64,000 bases of DNA from Physella acuta. Taxonomy: Eukaryota > Mollusca > Gastropoda > Physidae. The translations under genes were made by a program, and so were the position numbers. Where the stretch lies: assembly GCF_028476545.1 (NCBI RefSeq), contig NW_026732544.1, positions 61,279 through 125,278 on the forward strand. The letters run 5' to 3'. The notes below the pieces were generated by a model that saw only the letters and a program-made list of their open reading frames with translations, was not told the DNA's origin and made no database searches. Shown piece by piece: positions 33,901-38,860 of the stretch. How positions within the stretch are numbered: position 1 is the first letter of the stretch; each line of letters starts with the position of its first letter.

Positions 33901-35153
33901 GATCTAATGTGAATGCACAAGGAAGTGTTAGATGTTTAATTTTATTAAGAACCTGAATTTATATTAGCAGTTAAACTCAAACCATACCATTGTACTTTTT
34001 TAAAATAAGGAGAAAACCTATTTAATTGTTTAAATGGGGGAATATAACAAGAACTATTCATTGGTAATTATAATATAATTATATTTCACTCATCAACTAT
34101 AAAAAGATTTTAATAACAATCAAATTTCTTTTTCAAAATTACCTCGCTTTCTTGTTACTGGAAGATTTCCAAGGGGAAGCAAACAAACTTGAGAGCGGAG
34201 TACTGTCCCCTGCTTTATTTTTAGGGTCTGTTAAAAAAAAAGTGGTTTGGATAATTGTATAATTTTCAAAACATTTGAAGACTTATAATTAATCTAAACA
34301 AAAATTTACTTCTATTATTGCCAGCAGGACATTTAAAAGTTATTTTAAACTCTGGATCCCCAACCGTAGCCAAAAAATAAACAGCAATATCAGTAACAAA
34401 ATGAAGTTAAAAAGATTTATATAAGCATATACAAGTACCTGGCACAAGAAAAACCCCTCCTTTGGGACATGGTGACCAGTTCTCTGAAATGTTTGATGCC
34501 GAGGCATCTTCCCCCTCAACAATGGCACTCTGTTCTTGGTTGAGGAACACCTCAGTTAAGTCATCAAACCAATTTACATTAACTGGACCTAATTCTAGAC
34601 AAAACGTCAACATTGGTTTAGTGTTTAACAACCACAAATATATGTGGAAGCTGTTTTAACTATTCCTTATTGGTAACTAAATATGAAAAGAAGAATTACC
34701 AAAAAATTAAAAACAGACTAAAATGAAATACCTTATTATCATTGATAATTTTAAAATGTATAAGAAGAAAACGCAAAACAGATAGGCCTACTTAAAAATG
34801 TTATCCAGTAGGTTTCTTTAGGCCTATATAATTCAAGTTCTAATTCCTTGTTGAACAAAGAAATATCCAGCTCAGCTTATCTAATCATTACCTAACCTTA
34901 GATTAACTGTAACCATAGACTAAAAACTCTTACCCCTAACCAATTAATGATAGAGGTAGTCTTTTCTTTATTCTCAGCTTCATTATAACTTTTTTATGAA
35001 ATAAGATGTGCTAAAATACCCAGTGGCTAATAGAGCAGACATACCTGTCCGTATAGTGCAAGATAAAACTTCTTCATCGCTGTCAGCGTATGTCCAGGTG
35101 GATGTGACAGGAATGTCTTGGTGGGCTGTCCTACAACAACGGCAGGGTTGCAT
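788..35153 (-). CDS. BRCA2: BRCA2, DNA repair associated (24 coding exons, 3' end outside window)
   Basis: Encodes the mediator that loads RAD51 onto RPA-coated single-stranded DNA in homologous recombination; it acts in the nucleus and is tethered by PALB2. Exons from 5' to 3' on the minus strand: 35153-35045, 34594-34439, 34227-34143, 31713-31577, 30963-30914, 30470-27185, 26287-21551, 20540-20459, 20085-19299, 15828-15653, 14994-14866, 14577-14506, 13464-13371, 11962-11804, 10143-9964, 9530-9383, 8689-8580, 8005-7889, 6637-6562, 6227-6131, 4069-3961, 3124-3033, 2502-2424, 946-788. All phases join, giving 11,226 nt (3,742 codons), already longer than human BRCA2 (3,418 aa). Domain order matches the family: PALB2 motif about residues 37-49, BRC repeats about 1650-2750, helical/OB1/tower/OB2/OB3 about 3100-3742. 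The terminal exons are off the left edge. Identity is certain; exact borders are inferred from GT-AG signals and phase. Confidence 0.95.
947..2423. other. BRCA2 intron 23
   Basis: AT-rich intron. A partial minus-strand tRNA-derived SINE tail (shared phrase around 'cccagccgcctttactttcc') lies at about 1,252-1,342. Imperfect GGGGCTAA-rich repeats occur at 1,370-1,560. No coding signal seen. Confidence 0.5.
2424..2502 (-). CDS. BRCA2: BRCA2 exon 23, OB3
   Basis: Reads PQLPSVVYAADVNRDLIRIT then VWSPAL, matching human [20 protein letters not shown]. Phase 2 in, 0 out, GTAAGT donor. Confidence 0.9.
3033..3124 (-). CDS. BRCA2: BRCA2 exon 22, OB3 start
   Basis: Reads PWCQELDMVGVVVRLEKAER, matching human PSCSEVDLIGFVVSVVKKT. 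The donor GTTGGT is weak, but the phase-2 end is the only one that joins cleanly to the next exon. Confidence 0.85.
3238..3465 (+). repeat. tRNA-derived SINE, family A
   Basis: Has a Pol III A-box-like head (GGCCTAAGCAGTAGAGTGC), a B box (GAGTTCAAATCT), then the family body 'gcggctgggcattgtgctga' and 'cttgccccatggactcaggt', ending in an A/T-rich tail. The same body recurs at 3,528-3,750, 13,775-13,965, 39,865-40,000, 44,672-44,915 and 55,535-55,775, and as fragments at 1,252, 26,425 and 57,155. Confidence 0.8.
3528..3750 (+). repeat. tRNA-derived SINE, family A
   Basis: Second copy shortly after the first, same orientation, with GAGTTCAGATCC as the B-box remnant and the 'ggcagctgggcatagcgct' body. 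About 10-20% diverged from the first by eye. Confidence 0.75.
3961..4069 (-). CDS. BRCA2: BRCA2 exon 21, OB2 end
   Basis: Reads ANTGSCKITLTATRQTYFKD then CPISDNLLDLIYQPRE, matching human [31 protein letters not shown]. Phase 2 in, 0 out, donor GTAAAT. Confidence 0.95.
4545..5665. repeat. 25/30-bp minisatellite
   Basis: About 40 tandem copies of a 30-bp unit (GATTGTTGTCCCACCACTGT plus ACCAGACTAT), mixed with 25-bp and 20-bp deletion variants. It runs straight into the 103-bp array at 5,665, whose unit shares GTTGTCCCACCACTGTACCA, so this array probably grew out of that one. Open frames through it are artefacts of unit length. Confidence 0.95.
5665..6190. repeat. 103-bp array spanning the exon 20 donor
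   Basis: Five copies at exactly 103-bp spacing; donor motif CCTACCTGGCAG (plus strand) at about 5714, 5817, 5920, 6023 and 6126. Each unit holds the last part of BRCA2 exon 20 (from MEEGQRL to SAAR), the GTAGGC donor and about 47 bp of intron. Only the copy at 6,126 is joined to the intact exon. Confidence 0.93.
6131..6227 (-). CDS. BRCA2: BRCA2 exon 20, OB2
   Basis: Reads CLLTVWRPGAEWVNMEEGQR then LKMFYLAVSAAR, matching human [31 protein letters not shown]. Phase 1 in, phase 2 out. The 3' half with the GTAGGC donor is repeated at 103-bp spacing. Confidence 0.94.
6240..6480. repeat. Degenerate 24-bp-type repeats in intron 19
   Basis: Imperfect tandem units around TGGCTACCTGCTACCACCAT between exons 19 and 20. 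No coding signal. Confidence 0.7.
6562..6637 (-). CDS. BRCA2: BRCA2 exon 19, OB2
   Basis: Reads ETRNVVPVMKFKVNGCCNLD, corresponding to human [20 protein letters not shown] where the tower returns to OB2. Phase 0 in, phase 1 out at T|GTAAGT. Confidence 0.88.
6943..7940. repeat. 76-bp array spanning the exon 18 donor
   Basis: Thirteen near-identical units at exact 76-bp spacing. Each carries the last 45 nt of exon 18 (EMREKMMDAMKESGQ) plus the GTAAGTTC donor, with exon-end equivalents at 7889, 7813, 7737 and so on to 6977. Every unit is preceded on the minus strand by an AG, so it has both an acceptor-like and a donor sequence. Confidence 0.96.
7889..8005 (-). CDS. BRCA2: BRCA2 exon 18, descending tower helix
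   Basis: Reads QQLSASQVRKLMEYKQVDMD then a charged helix ending EMREKMMDAMKESGQ, matching human [20 protein letters not shown] and the following helix. The last 45 nt and the GTAAGT donor are repeated 12 more times downstream. Confidence 0.94.
8040..8420. repeat. Degenerate repeats in intron 17
   Basis: Imperfect units of the type 'tggtagtactagccactgac' and 'cattaccttagtggtaatat'. Diverged and irregular. Confidence 0.65.
8580..8689 (-). CDS. BRCA2: BRCA2 exon 17, tower domain
   Basis: Reads RKLRNRKLTKKEIEMLSTGL then ELYEAVQNSMNPEEF, matching human [35 protein letters not shown], the tower tip region (three-helix bundle). Phase 1 in, 0 out. Confidence 0.94.
8930..9400. repeat. 131-bp array spanning the exon 16 donor
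   Basis: About four units at exact 131-bp spacing (donor motif at 8985, 9116, 9247 and 9378). The unit includes the last about 20 nt of exon 16, the donor (GTGAGC in the exon copy, GTAAGC in most downstream copies) and intron sequence. Confidence 0.9.
9383..9530 (-). CDS. BRCA2: BRCA2 exon 16, OB2 entry and first tower helix
   Basis: Reads YMEKLKEGGSIFRTAEEEDQ then a charged helix to TDRKN, matching human [20 protein letters not shown] and the ascending tower helix. Phase 0 in, 1 out, GTGAGC donor. A 131-bp array containing the donor follows. Confidence 0.94.
9620..9985. repeat. 44-bp array spanning the exon 15 donor
   Basis: About eight copies of a 44-bp unit (ACTGGATACATTCTCACCAC then CTTATCCACAATCCACTTAC, plus CATG). 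On the minus strand each carries the exon 15 end TATCCAGTCATG and the GTAAGTGG donor. Confidence 0.92.
9964..10143 (-). CDS. BRCA2: BRCA2 exon 15, OB1
   Basis: Reads LKEGTALKLCGNSTRPAKWY through GGTVGCVDVVVARKYPVM, matching human [20 protein letters not shown] through GGNVGCVDVIIQRAYPIQ. It completes OB1. The GTAAGT donor after ATG is copied in a 44-bp array downstream. Confidence 0.96.
10303..10322. repeat. Poly-C tract in intron 14
   Basis: A run of cytosines about 15-16 long at 10,307-10,322 in the intron upstream of exon 15. Mononucleotide C/G runs of this size are frequent in the right half of the window. Confidence 0.8.
10631..11223. mobile_element. Non-autonomous element with ACTTTCTCG ends
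   Basis: About 593 bp, bounded by ACTTTCTCG and CGAGAAAGT. Internally it has a TG-rich microsatellite, 'acacgataact', two copies of the phrase CCGGAAGT and a conserved 'gatcactcccggttta' just past the right end. Longer copies lie at 47,826-48,487 and 48,709-49,363, a fragment at 39,565-39,850. It is inserted inside a unit of the surrounding intron repeat. No protein recognised. Confidence 0.75.
11254..11804. repeat. Irregular array reaching the exon 14 donor
   Basis: Units of about 60-75 bp built on TTGATGGCTGACAGAGTTTG, 'ttccccttatgta' and 'acactacctccaatagattt'. The last phrase mirrors the exon 14 end: TTGGAG followed by GTAGTGT on the minus strand. A unit fragment also lies left of the element at 10,567-10,630. 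A small palindromic MITE is embedded at 11,632-11,782. Confidence 0.8.
11632..11782. mobile_element. Small MITE with long inverted ends
   Basis: Ends CGCGTTTACACTTGCGACAT and its near reverse complement (ATGTCGCAAGTGTAAACGCT) extend through the TATACATGTATACTATACAT-like core, so about 35 bp at each end pair. Probably a TA-target element. No coding sequence. Confidence 0.75.
11804..11962 (-). CDS. BRCA2: BRCA2 exon 14, OB1
   Basis: Reads LTVELTDGWYSINALLDPRL through GAELVGSQDACSPLE, matching human [20 protein letters not shown] through GAELVGSPDACTPLE in OB fold 1. It is in phase 0 on both sides. Tandem arrays straddle both its acceptor (upstream in the gene, 11,938-13,056) and its donor side (11,254-11,804). 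Confidence 0.96.
11938..13056. repeat. 52-bp array spanning the exon 14 acceptor
   Basis: About 21 copies at 52-bp spacing of TCAGTTCAACAGTCCGCTAG plus AAATATCAACATTAAAATAT and TTCAGCCATTGG. On the minus strand each unit carries the intron end ATATTTCTAG and the first about 25 nt of exon 14 (LTVELTDG). Two variants, TCAGCTAG as in the real exon and TCCGCTAG, alternate irregularly. Confidence 0.95.
13371..13464 (-). CDS. BRCA2: BRCA2 exon 13, end of helical domain into OB1
   Basis: Reads SALKKILERDDTPCKRLALC, matching human [20 protein letters not shown], where the helical domain passes into the first OB fold. Phase 2 in, 0 out, donor GTGAGT. Confidence 0.95.
13775..13965 (-). repeat. tRNA-derived SINE, family A (minus)
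   Basis: Inverted copy of the 3,238 SINE, with 'cccagccgccttactttttc' body and the tRNA-like head at the right end (AGCATATGGCTGCTAACC on the minus strand). Confidence 0.75.
14028..14500. repeat. 22-bp minisatellite in intron 12
   Basis: About 21 copies of GTCAGCCTTTCTGTCAGGTG plus AT. It stops about 10 bp from the exon 12 donor. Unlike the arrays at other exons, its unit holds no exon sequence. Confidence 0.95.
14506..14577 (-). CDS. BRCA2: BRCA2 exon 12, helical domain
   Basis: 72-nt exon reading SLTPDHVMLQLKYRYDREVD, matching human LSPERVLLQLKYRYDTEID. The donor is AG|GTAAGG. A 22-bp minisatellite begins a few bases inside the following intron. Confidence 0.95.
14650..14835. repeat. About 52-bp repeats in intron 11
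   Basis: Three to four imperfect units of GATACAAGATCACCTCAATG and 'acaccaatatttgacatggt' between exons 11 and 12. Confidence 0.8.
14866..14994 (-). CDS. BRCA2: BRCA2 exon 11, helical domain
   Basis: Encodes GVDPGLVDERWVENHYRWIV followed by WKLAAYE, nearly the human [27 protein letters not shown]. This is the most conserved part of the helical domain. Acceptor CAG, donor AG|GTAGGT, phase 2 in and out. Confidence 0.96.
15041..15652. other. AT-rich BRCA2 intron 10
   Basis: AT-rich sequence with short TTAATTATATAA-like phrases. No element or gene recognised. Confidence 0.5.
15653..15828 (-). CDS. BRCA2: BRCA2 exon 10, helical domain
   Basis: Encodes LISLGVSVNVMEINSLNAKE through GQQEFYR, matching human YGVSKHCIKINSKNAESF through GKEEFYRAL at the start of the BRCA2 helical domain, which contacts DSS1. 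Phase 0 in, 2 out. Confidence 0.93.
16610..17690 (-). mobile_element. 5'-truncated LINE (reverse-transcriptase C-terminal part)
   Basis: Minus-strand fragments encode the thumb/C-terminal part of a non-LTR reverse transcriptase. One has MKLHPDKTKSLIITTL and YKCLGLVIDHNLTWSGHI (17,261-17,674). Another ends KHSFAYSGSNLWNNLPNKIK (16,860-17,183), the tail typical of Jockey/CR1-type elements. The two lie in different frames, so it is a degraded copy lacking its 5' end. The 3' end runs into an (AAAT)n-type tail near 16,610-16,635 on the plus strand. It sits within BRCA2 intron 9. Confidence 0.85.
17837..19310. repeat. About 180-190-bp dimeric array spanning the exon 9 donor
   Basis: Seven units with the marker CAATCCTACCTCATCTTATT near 18,216, 18,401, 18,590, 18,768, 18,955, 19,130 and 19,291 (the last is the exon copy). 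Two unit types alternate (CATCTTATTTCC and CAGCTTATGCCAGG), making a higher-order repeat of about 370 bp. On the minus strand each unit has a copy of the exon 9 end (CCAGTCACTGG near LEPVTGL) and the GTAGGATTGG donor. An hAT-like MITE interrupts the farthest unit. Confidence 0.92.
17887..18113. mobile_element. hAT-like MITE with perfect 8-bp target duplication
   Basis: 227 bp with inverted ends CAGGGGTCTCCAAACT and AGTTTGGAGACCCCTG, flanked by ATCTAACC on both sides (17,879-17,886 and 18,114-18,121). The interior has 'ggcccgcgggctgaatgcgg' typical of short hAT derivatives. No coding capacity. Confidence 0.95.
19299..20085 (-). CDS. BRCA2: BRCA2 exon 9, linker into the DNA-binding domain
   Basis: 787-nt exon. 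The N-terminal part is variable and the C-terminal part is basic (EKMIAAKKKVRVRPTRGRWS), resembling the human stretch just before the helical domain (MRIKKKQRQRVFPQPGSLY). It ends phase 0 with LTKDE at a GTAGGA donor. That donor is the first of a tandem array of near-copies extending to about 17.84 kb. Confidence 0.85.
20459..20540 (-). CDS. BRCA2: BRCA2 exon 8
   Basis: 82-nt exon reading FQFDRRLTRQGKRLLALFSS. It is required to bridge phase 1 of the BRC exon to phase 2 expected by the next exon. It has a CCCCAG acceptor and a GG|GTAAAA donor. No direct family match is recognised for this piece. Confidence 0.75.
20541..21550. repeat. BRCA2 intron 7 with about 30-bp repeats
   Basis: The right half (about 21,000-21,520) is imperfect tandem repeats of ACCAACATAAAAGACAACAT plus TTTATGTGTA. 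It is intronic; the unit does not include the exon 7 end. The left half is plain AT-rich intron. Confidence 0.8.
21551..26287 (-). CDS. BRCA2: BRCA2 exon 7, BRC-repeat exon
   Basis: A 4,737-nt exon (phase 1 in and out) with the RAD51-binding BRC repeats. The main cluster at 21,860-23,612 holds 14 units, most close to GFSTASGSKVxVSDKALKHA followed by KSFFNDE. The FxxA core that fills the RAD51 subunit pocket is Phe-Ser-Thr-Ala; FFNDE takes the place of the second LFDE-type motif. Two more diverged units lie upstream: GFVTAGGREIGLSEA (about 25,100-25,165) and GFSTALGKEIYLSEN (about 24,497-24,580). A further vestige reads SFTTASRTNLTIS near 24,000. One unit (around 22,600) is only the first half. 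Also seen: VPELVPELVPELVPG repeats near 25,800 and a GFRPFRAPQ motif near 24,900. The antisense frames are open but are shadows. Confidence 0.96.
26425..26530 (-). repeat. SINE family A fragment
   Basis: Partial minus-strand copy around 'aacctttactttccccagct' and 'gggcccatgggcctccctat'. Diverged. Confidence 0.5.
26714..27036. mobile_element. hAT-like MITE with perfect 8-bp target duplication
   Basis: 323 bp with ends CAGGGGTTCCCAACCC and GCTTGGCAACCCCTG, flanked by CCTTAGGC at 26,706-26,713 and 27,037-27,044. It lies in BRCA2 intron 6. It has similar outer bases to the 17,887 element but a different interior. Confidence 0.95.
27185..30470 (-). CDS. BRCA2: BRCA2 exon 6, giant N-terminal exon
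   Basis: A 3,286-nt open exon (phase 0 in, 1 out) encoding residues about 180-1275, mostly disordered and Ser/Asp/Glu-rich. It opens with QTSWIDDSLNHG. Features seen: an RVxF-like motif KKVRF near residue 543 (29370-29381); about eleven 11-residue repeats of the type NNGSVIPHIGS (28,510-28,880); four 11-residue repeats SLEDSALEKAA (28,130-28,260); and a Pro/Thr-rich run of TPT units near the 3' end (27,290-27,500). It corresponds to vertebrate exon 10 and the 5' part of exon 11 by position. Little residue-level similarity to vertebrates is expected here. Confidence 0.9.
28130..28260 (-). repeat. 33-bp coding repeats (SLEDSALEKAA) in exon 6
   Basis: Four tandem 33-nt units in frame, giving an acidic amphipathic 11-residue repeat, nearly identical at nucleotide level. 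Confidence 0.9.
28508..28882 (-). repeat. 33-bp coding repeats (NNGSVIPHIGS) in exon 6
   Basis: About eleven tandem in-frame 33-nt units. Central units are nearly identical; the outer ones drift (NNTSAISLISS, NNRNAISHIGS). Function unknown. Confidence 0.95.
30914..30963 (-). CDS. BRCA2: BRCA2 exon 5 (50 nt)
   Basis: A 50-nt exon reading GPTMIDTTVENVVKPK, preceded by a long T-tract and CAG. From memory the human exon in this place is also 50 nt long. It is phase 1 in and phase 0 out. The donor is GTTTGT. Confidence 0.75.
31075..31345 (+). repeat. tRNA-derived SINE, family B
   Basis: Head with GACGACTCGGTGAAGCT and a B box AAGTTCGAACCCTC, then the body 'aacaactgctgccttatagt', 'ttgttcttgattggacaaag' and 'gctatggaagcaaatccaaa', ending 'cagttgacacgtatccttaa'. 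A truncated head of the same family follows at 31,352-31,450. Another full copy is at 60,438-60,690. Confidence 0.8.
31577..31713 (-). CDS. BRCA2: BRCA2 exon 4 with conserved D-x-S-W segment
   Basis: Contains YADVSWSSAMATPSQSS, matching human DMSWSSSLATPPTLSS, a strongly conserved N-terminal BRCA2 segment. I placed the donor at A|GTAAAC (31576-31575) because the nearer GTAAAA would create a TAA codon at the junction with the next exon. Confidence 0.85.
32092..32163 (+). repeat. tRNA-His(GUG)-like sequence in fold-back arm
   Basis: GCCGTGATCGTATAGTGGTT is the canonical tRNA-His 5' half with A box; anticodon GTG sits in TTGTGGC; the B box is GGTTCGAATCC. The 3' acceptor strand reads TCGCTCA and cannot pair fully with GCCGTGA, so this is a SINE-type derivative and not a working tRNA gene. 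Confidence 0.85.
32972..33044 (-). repeat. tRNA-His(GUG)-like sequence, inverted arm
   Basis: Mirror copy of the tRNA-His-like stretch. Its anticodon stem pairs better (TCGCG with CGCGA) than the left copy, and it has the same TCGCTCA acceptor strand. Confidence 0.85.
34143..34227 (-). CDS. BRCA2: BRCA2 exon 3
   Basis: 85-nt exon with clear polypyrimidine-AG and AG|GTAATT borders. It encodes a Ser/Pro/Lys-rich stretch including TPLSSLFASPWKSSSNKKAR. Both phases (1 in, 2 out) fit the neighbours. Similarity to vertebrate BRCA2 is weak, so the call rests on phase and position. Confidence 0.75.
34439..34594 (-). CDS. BRCA2: BRCA2 exon 2, PALB2-binding motif
   Basis: Encodes ELGPVNVNWFDDLTEVF, which lines up with human DLGPISLNWFEELS (residues about 23-36), the helix that binds the PALB2 WD40 propeller. 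The key Trp, Phe and Leu (W45, F46, L49 here) are all kept. The exon starts phase 1 after TCTAG and ends phase 1 at a GTACTT donor. Confidence 0.92.
35045..35153 (-). CDS. BRCA2: BRCA2 coding exon 1 (start exon)
   Basis: The proposed start ATG at 35153-35151 opens MQPCRCCRTA. Upstream in the same frame there is a TAA and no other ATG, if the transcript is contiguous there. The exon ends phase 1 at a GTATGT donor and joins the PALB2-binding exon in frame. Its sequence (36 codons) is poorly conserved, so the start is less sure than the rest. A pyrimidine-rich AG upstream (around 35,190) could mark a separate 5' noncoding exon. Confidence 0.6.
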
Positions 35154-35832
35154 TTTTTTTAGAAACTTAGAGACATGAAGCTTTAGTTCCTTGACACTAA
35201 AAAATTAGAAAATATTTAATTTGTAAATATTCTACCCATACATGTTTTTTTCTATGGCAAAAAAAATGAAAACCATGTTAATTTCTCTTAGTAACATTCA
35301 AACAGATGTTTAGAAAATGGAATTTTATGACTTTCATCATCAATGTCAGTCATTTGTCATCGTAATCATGCTGATAATAATTATTAATTTGACTAGACGT
35401 CTAGTCTAGAGTCTAGACTAAAACTAGATCTCACAGGTCTATTCTGTGTAGTGTGTAGTGTAGACGTAGAGTCACTGTGTAGATTTACTTACTAGAAATC
35501 TAGATTCTAGATTTTAGATCTAGAAAAGAAATCGAGTCTAGAATCTAGTAGACCTAATTCTTAATTTTAAATCTATTCTAGAATCTACTTGTCACTTGTC
35601 GATAGAGTAAGTGACCAAGTTTTTCTAGAAACTAGATCCTAGATCTAAATTAAATAAAACTAAGTAAGTAGAGATCTAGATCTAGAGTAGACTCAAGTAG
35701 ACTGAGTCTCAGAGTCACGTCAAATCCAAGAGAAGTTGACGCTGACATCAACTCTCTCTCTCTCTAAAAATTCTAGAAATCTAGAATCTAGGCCTAACTA
35801 AAATGATAAAATGTAATGTAATATTAATTTTC
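35154..35832. promoter_or_regulatory. BRCA2 5' flank rich in TCTAGA/AGATCT
   Basis: The region upstream of the start exon. From 35,390 to 35,800 it is packed with variants of AGATCTAGA, TCTAGATT and GTCTAGAC. Promoter elements such as a TATA box cannot be placed with any certainty. A matching cluster lies at 36,470-36,560 and another at 61,370-62,220. Confidence 0.35.
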
Positions 35833-36381
35833 GGTAATCTATCGTTTTGGGTACGTAAAATCGCCCGCGACTAGTAATGTGAAAAACAGGTGACTCCTTA
35901 AGTTTTTAATAATTATTTCACATTTTGAGGAGGATTTATGTTTTTTAAAATACAAAAATGTTTCCTTGTTTCATTTATGTACCCGTTTTTAAACAATTGA
36001 ATTAAAACTTTTCCGTAATAAATGAAGACTAGCGATGTTTCCAACAAATGCATCCATGCTCATTTACTATAGCAGCCATCTTGTTTAAGTTTTATTTTTA
36101 TAAGCTTATAGAATCTAGCGCAGATTCAGGGGGAAGCCACTCTATTTTACAAATGGCTGTTGTTTATATAGCAAATCTTGCTCTCAGACACTGCTGTTTA
36201 AAGTTAATTTCTGGCCTATATCAATATATTTAGCCATTGATTTAGGTTTATTATTCATTTATCTATAATATTTGACACAAATATTTGACAATTAACTTTT
36301 ATTAAAGCCTTGACAATGAGGTAACGTTTTCGTACATTAATAGCCGCAGGCGATTTTACGTACCCAAAACGATAGATTACC
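35833..36381. mobile_element. Non-autonomous DNA transposon with about 40-bp inverted ends
   Basis: 549 bp. Ends GGTAATCTATCGTTTTGGGT and ACCCAAAACGATAGATTACC continue inward as 'acgtaaaatcgcc', and the 8-bp duplication TAATTTTC flanks both sides (35,825-35,832; 36,382-36,389). No coding sequence. Confidence 0.9.
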
Positions 36382-36899
36382 TAATTTTCGATTTACTTTG
36401 AGTCGTAAGTTTGTTTTGCTATTATTTAAAACCATAATAGACATATTTAAATTTAATTTCTTAAAATATTAGTTAGAGATCCAGATCTAGATTCTAAATC
36501 TAGATCTAGGATCTAGAATCCAGATCCATTTTGGCTTTTTTTTCTAGATTCTAGATCTACTTTCGGTTTATTTACGTTTGCAACCGTATGTGGCGCCAGG
36601 CGCTATAAAAACTTAAACCTTATTTCCTGCCGATTAAAATTTGCAATATTTAGATCTATAACGTAAAATTTGATGGCCTAAAGCATTTTTACAGGACTTT
36701 TTAATAAAATGTATGAACAATAGTGAACATGTTATTGGTATTTCATTCCATCTCCACTCGTTTTGTCTTGTTGTTGCTTGTTACCGTTTTTATTTCTGCT
36801 ATAATTAACACTGTAATTGTAGGCATAACTGGTATGACATCTTTAAGGGCGATACTATTAATATGTAGCTTATGCAGATTGTAGAGACTATCGTTTGTA

Positions 36900-37100
36900 T
36901 GAAGGATAGTCAGTTTTTTTCCAGGCATCTCTTCAGGGGGGGGAAGGGGCGGAGCCCACCCCCACCCCCCGCAGAAAGTCTACCCCCCCCCCCCCCCCCC
37001 CCCGGAAAATATCAAGTGCCCCCTGGAGAAAAAAAGTCCGGAAGAAACACTGGATTCAGTAGACCTAGATCAAGCAGTCTTTTGTAAACTACACTTAAGA
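36900..37100. mobile_element. G/C-rich short element (CAGTGTTTCTTCC-type)
   Basis: The stretch from 'ccaggcatctcttcaggggg' to 'ggaagaaacactgg' has the ends of a family also seen at 37,600-37,690, 38,010-38,090, 38,318-38,860, 43,340-43,500, 51,725-51,950 and 60,784-60,985. The interior is poly-C/poly-G. Confidence 0.6.
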
Positions 37101-37222
37101 AAATGACTATTCGGTCAGTTGAAGCGATACACATTTTTACAGACAACAATACCACTCATATAAACCCTACCTCCCACCCCCCAACACACACAACTAACAC
37201 AAGACGACAAAACGCAGCACTT

Positions 37223-37391
<169 letters not shown>

Positions 37392-37768
37392 CACGCATTG
37401 GCCAATCCCACTTCCCATTGACCGGCCAAAGTCCGAAACTTTGCCAGTCGTCGGCAATTAGATGATCATGAGCAGATTTTGGTTTTTTTTATACCGTAAG
37501 GATCATGAAATTAATTCTTTATTGATTATTAATTGAAGTAAATGACAGAAACATTCAAATTATTTTATGTACTATAGTCTCAATCAATTTTCCTTGCAGA
37601 GTTTCTTCCAGGCATCTCTTCAGGGGGCGGAGCCCCCCCCCCCCCCTCCCCCCGAAGAAAGTCTACCGCCCCCCACCCTCGAGTCAGCCTAGAATTTAAC
37701 TTGATTTAGGGAAACATAAGCAACTGCATTTATTTTTAGTCTTAATCTATAATAATAGTTTCGCTGTC

Positions 37769-37770
37769 TG

Positions 37771-37805
<35 letters not shown>

Positions 37806-37812
37806 GTCTGAC
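37769..37812. repeat. (CTAT)n microsatellite
   Basis: About ten tandem CTAT units flanked by CTGT variants. Confidence 0.95.
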
Positions 37813-38185
37813 AAGAACGCTCTAGAGAAAACACAAGGAAAATAAAAACATGCATAGTAATTCGAAAAACGAAGTATGACGTCGACACATTTAGCGCACA
37901 GAGTAGAAAATAATCTCAAGCCGGATAGTGCACACATTGATATGACGTCATTGATTATCGATATTCAATACAAAGGCAATTTGGTCTAATCTAAGTGGTT
38001 TGCGTGAAGAGTTTCTTTCATACAATTCTTCGGGTAGGGGCGAAGCCCCACCCCCGCGTAAGAACGTCTGAGCCCCCCCCCCCCTCCCCAACTCAAAAGA
38101 AATTTCCTCATCGATACTCTATAATAAAATTACCGCCTAATTAATGTGTCTAATCTTAAAAGTGGTTTTCTTGCAATGGGACGGT

Positions 38186-38860
38186 AGACATGTTGTTTTT
38201 TTTTTTGGGGGGGGGGGGGGGGGGTGGAGGGGTGGGGGGGGGGTGGTGTGTGTGGGGGGGTGGAGGGGCGGGGGGGGGGGGGTGGTGTGTGTGGGGGGGG
38301 GGGGTGGGGGGGTTGGTTTCAGTGTTTCTTTCAGACTTTTTCCTCCCCGGAGAGGGGTGGGGGTACTTGAAATTTTCGGGGGCGGGGGTAGAATTTTCTG
38401 GGAGGGGGCGGACACTGGAAAAAGTATATAATTATATTTCGTTGAATGGGACGGTAGACATGTTTTTTTTTGGGGGGGGGGGGGGTGTGGAGGGGTGGGG
38501 GGGGGGGGGTGGTGGTGTGTGTGTGGGGGGTGGGGGGTGTGGGGGTGGGGGTGGGTTGGTTTCAGTGTTTCTTTCAGAGTTTTTCCTCCCCGGAGAGGGG
38601 TGGGGGTAATTGAAATTTTCGGGGGCGGGGGTAGAATTTTCTGGGAGGGGGCGGACACTGGAAAAAGTATATAATTATATTTCGTTGAATTGGACGGTAG
38701 ACATGTTTTTTTTGGGGGGTGGGGGTGGAGGGGGGGGGGGTGGAGGGGTGGGGGGCGGTGTGTGGAGGGGGTGGTGTGTGTGGGGGTGGGGGTGGGGGGT
38801 GGGGGGTGGGGTGGGGGGGGGTGGGGGGTGGTGTGTGGGGGGTGGGTTGGTTTTAGTTTA
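38186..38860. repeat. G-tract island with three about 245-bp tandem units
   Basis: The unit has 'gggacggtagacatgttttt', a 100-130-bp almost pure G/T block with many G runs of 4-12, 'cagtgtttctttcagactt', 'ttcctccccggagaggggtg', and 'ggaaaaagtatataattata'. Copies start near 38,178, 38,448 and 38,690; the third lacks its end. High potential for G-quadruplex on the plus strand. Confidence 0.9.
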
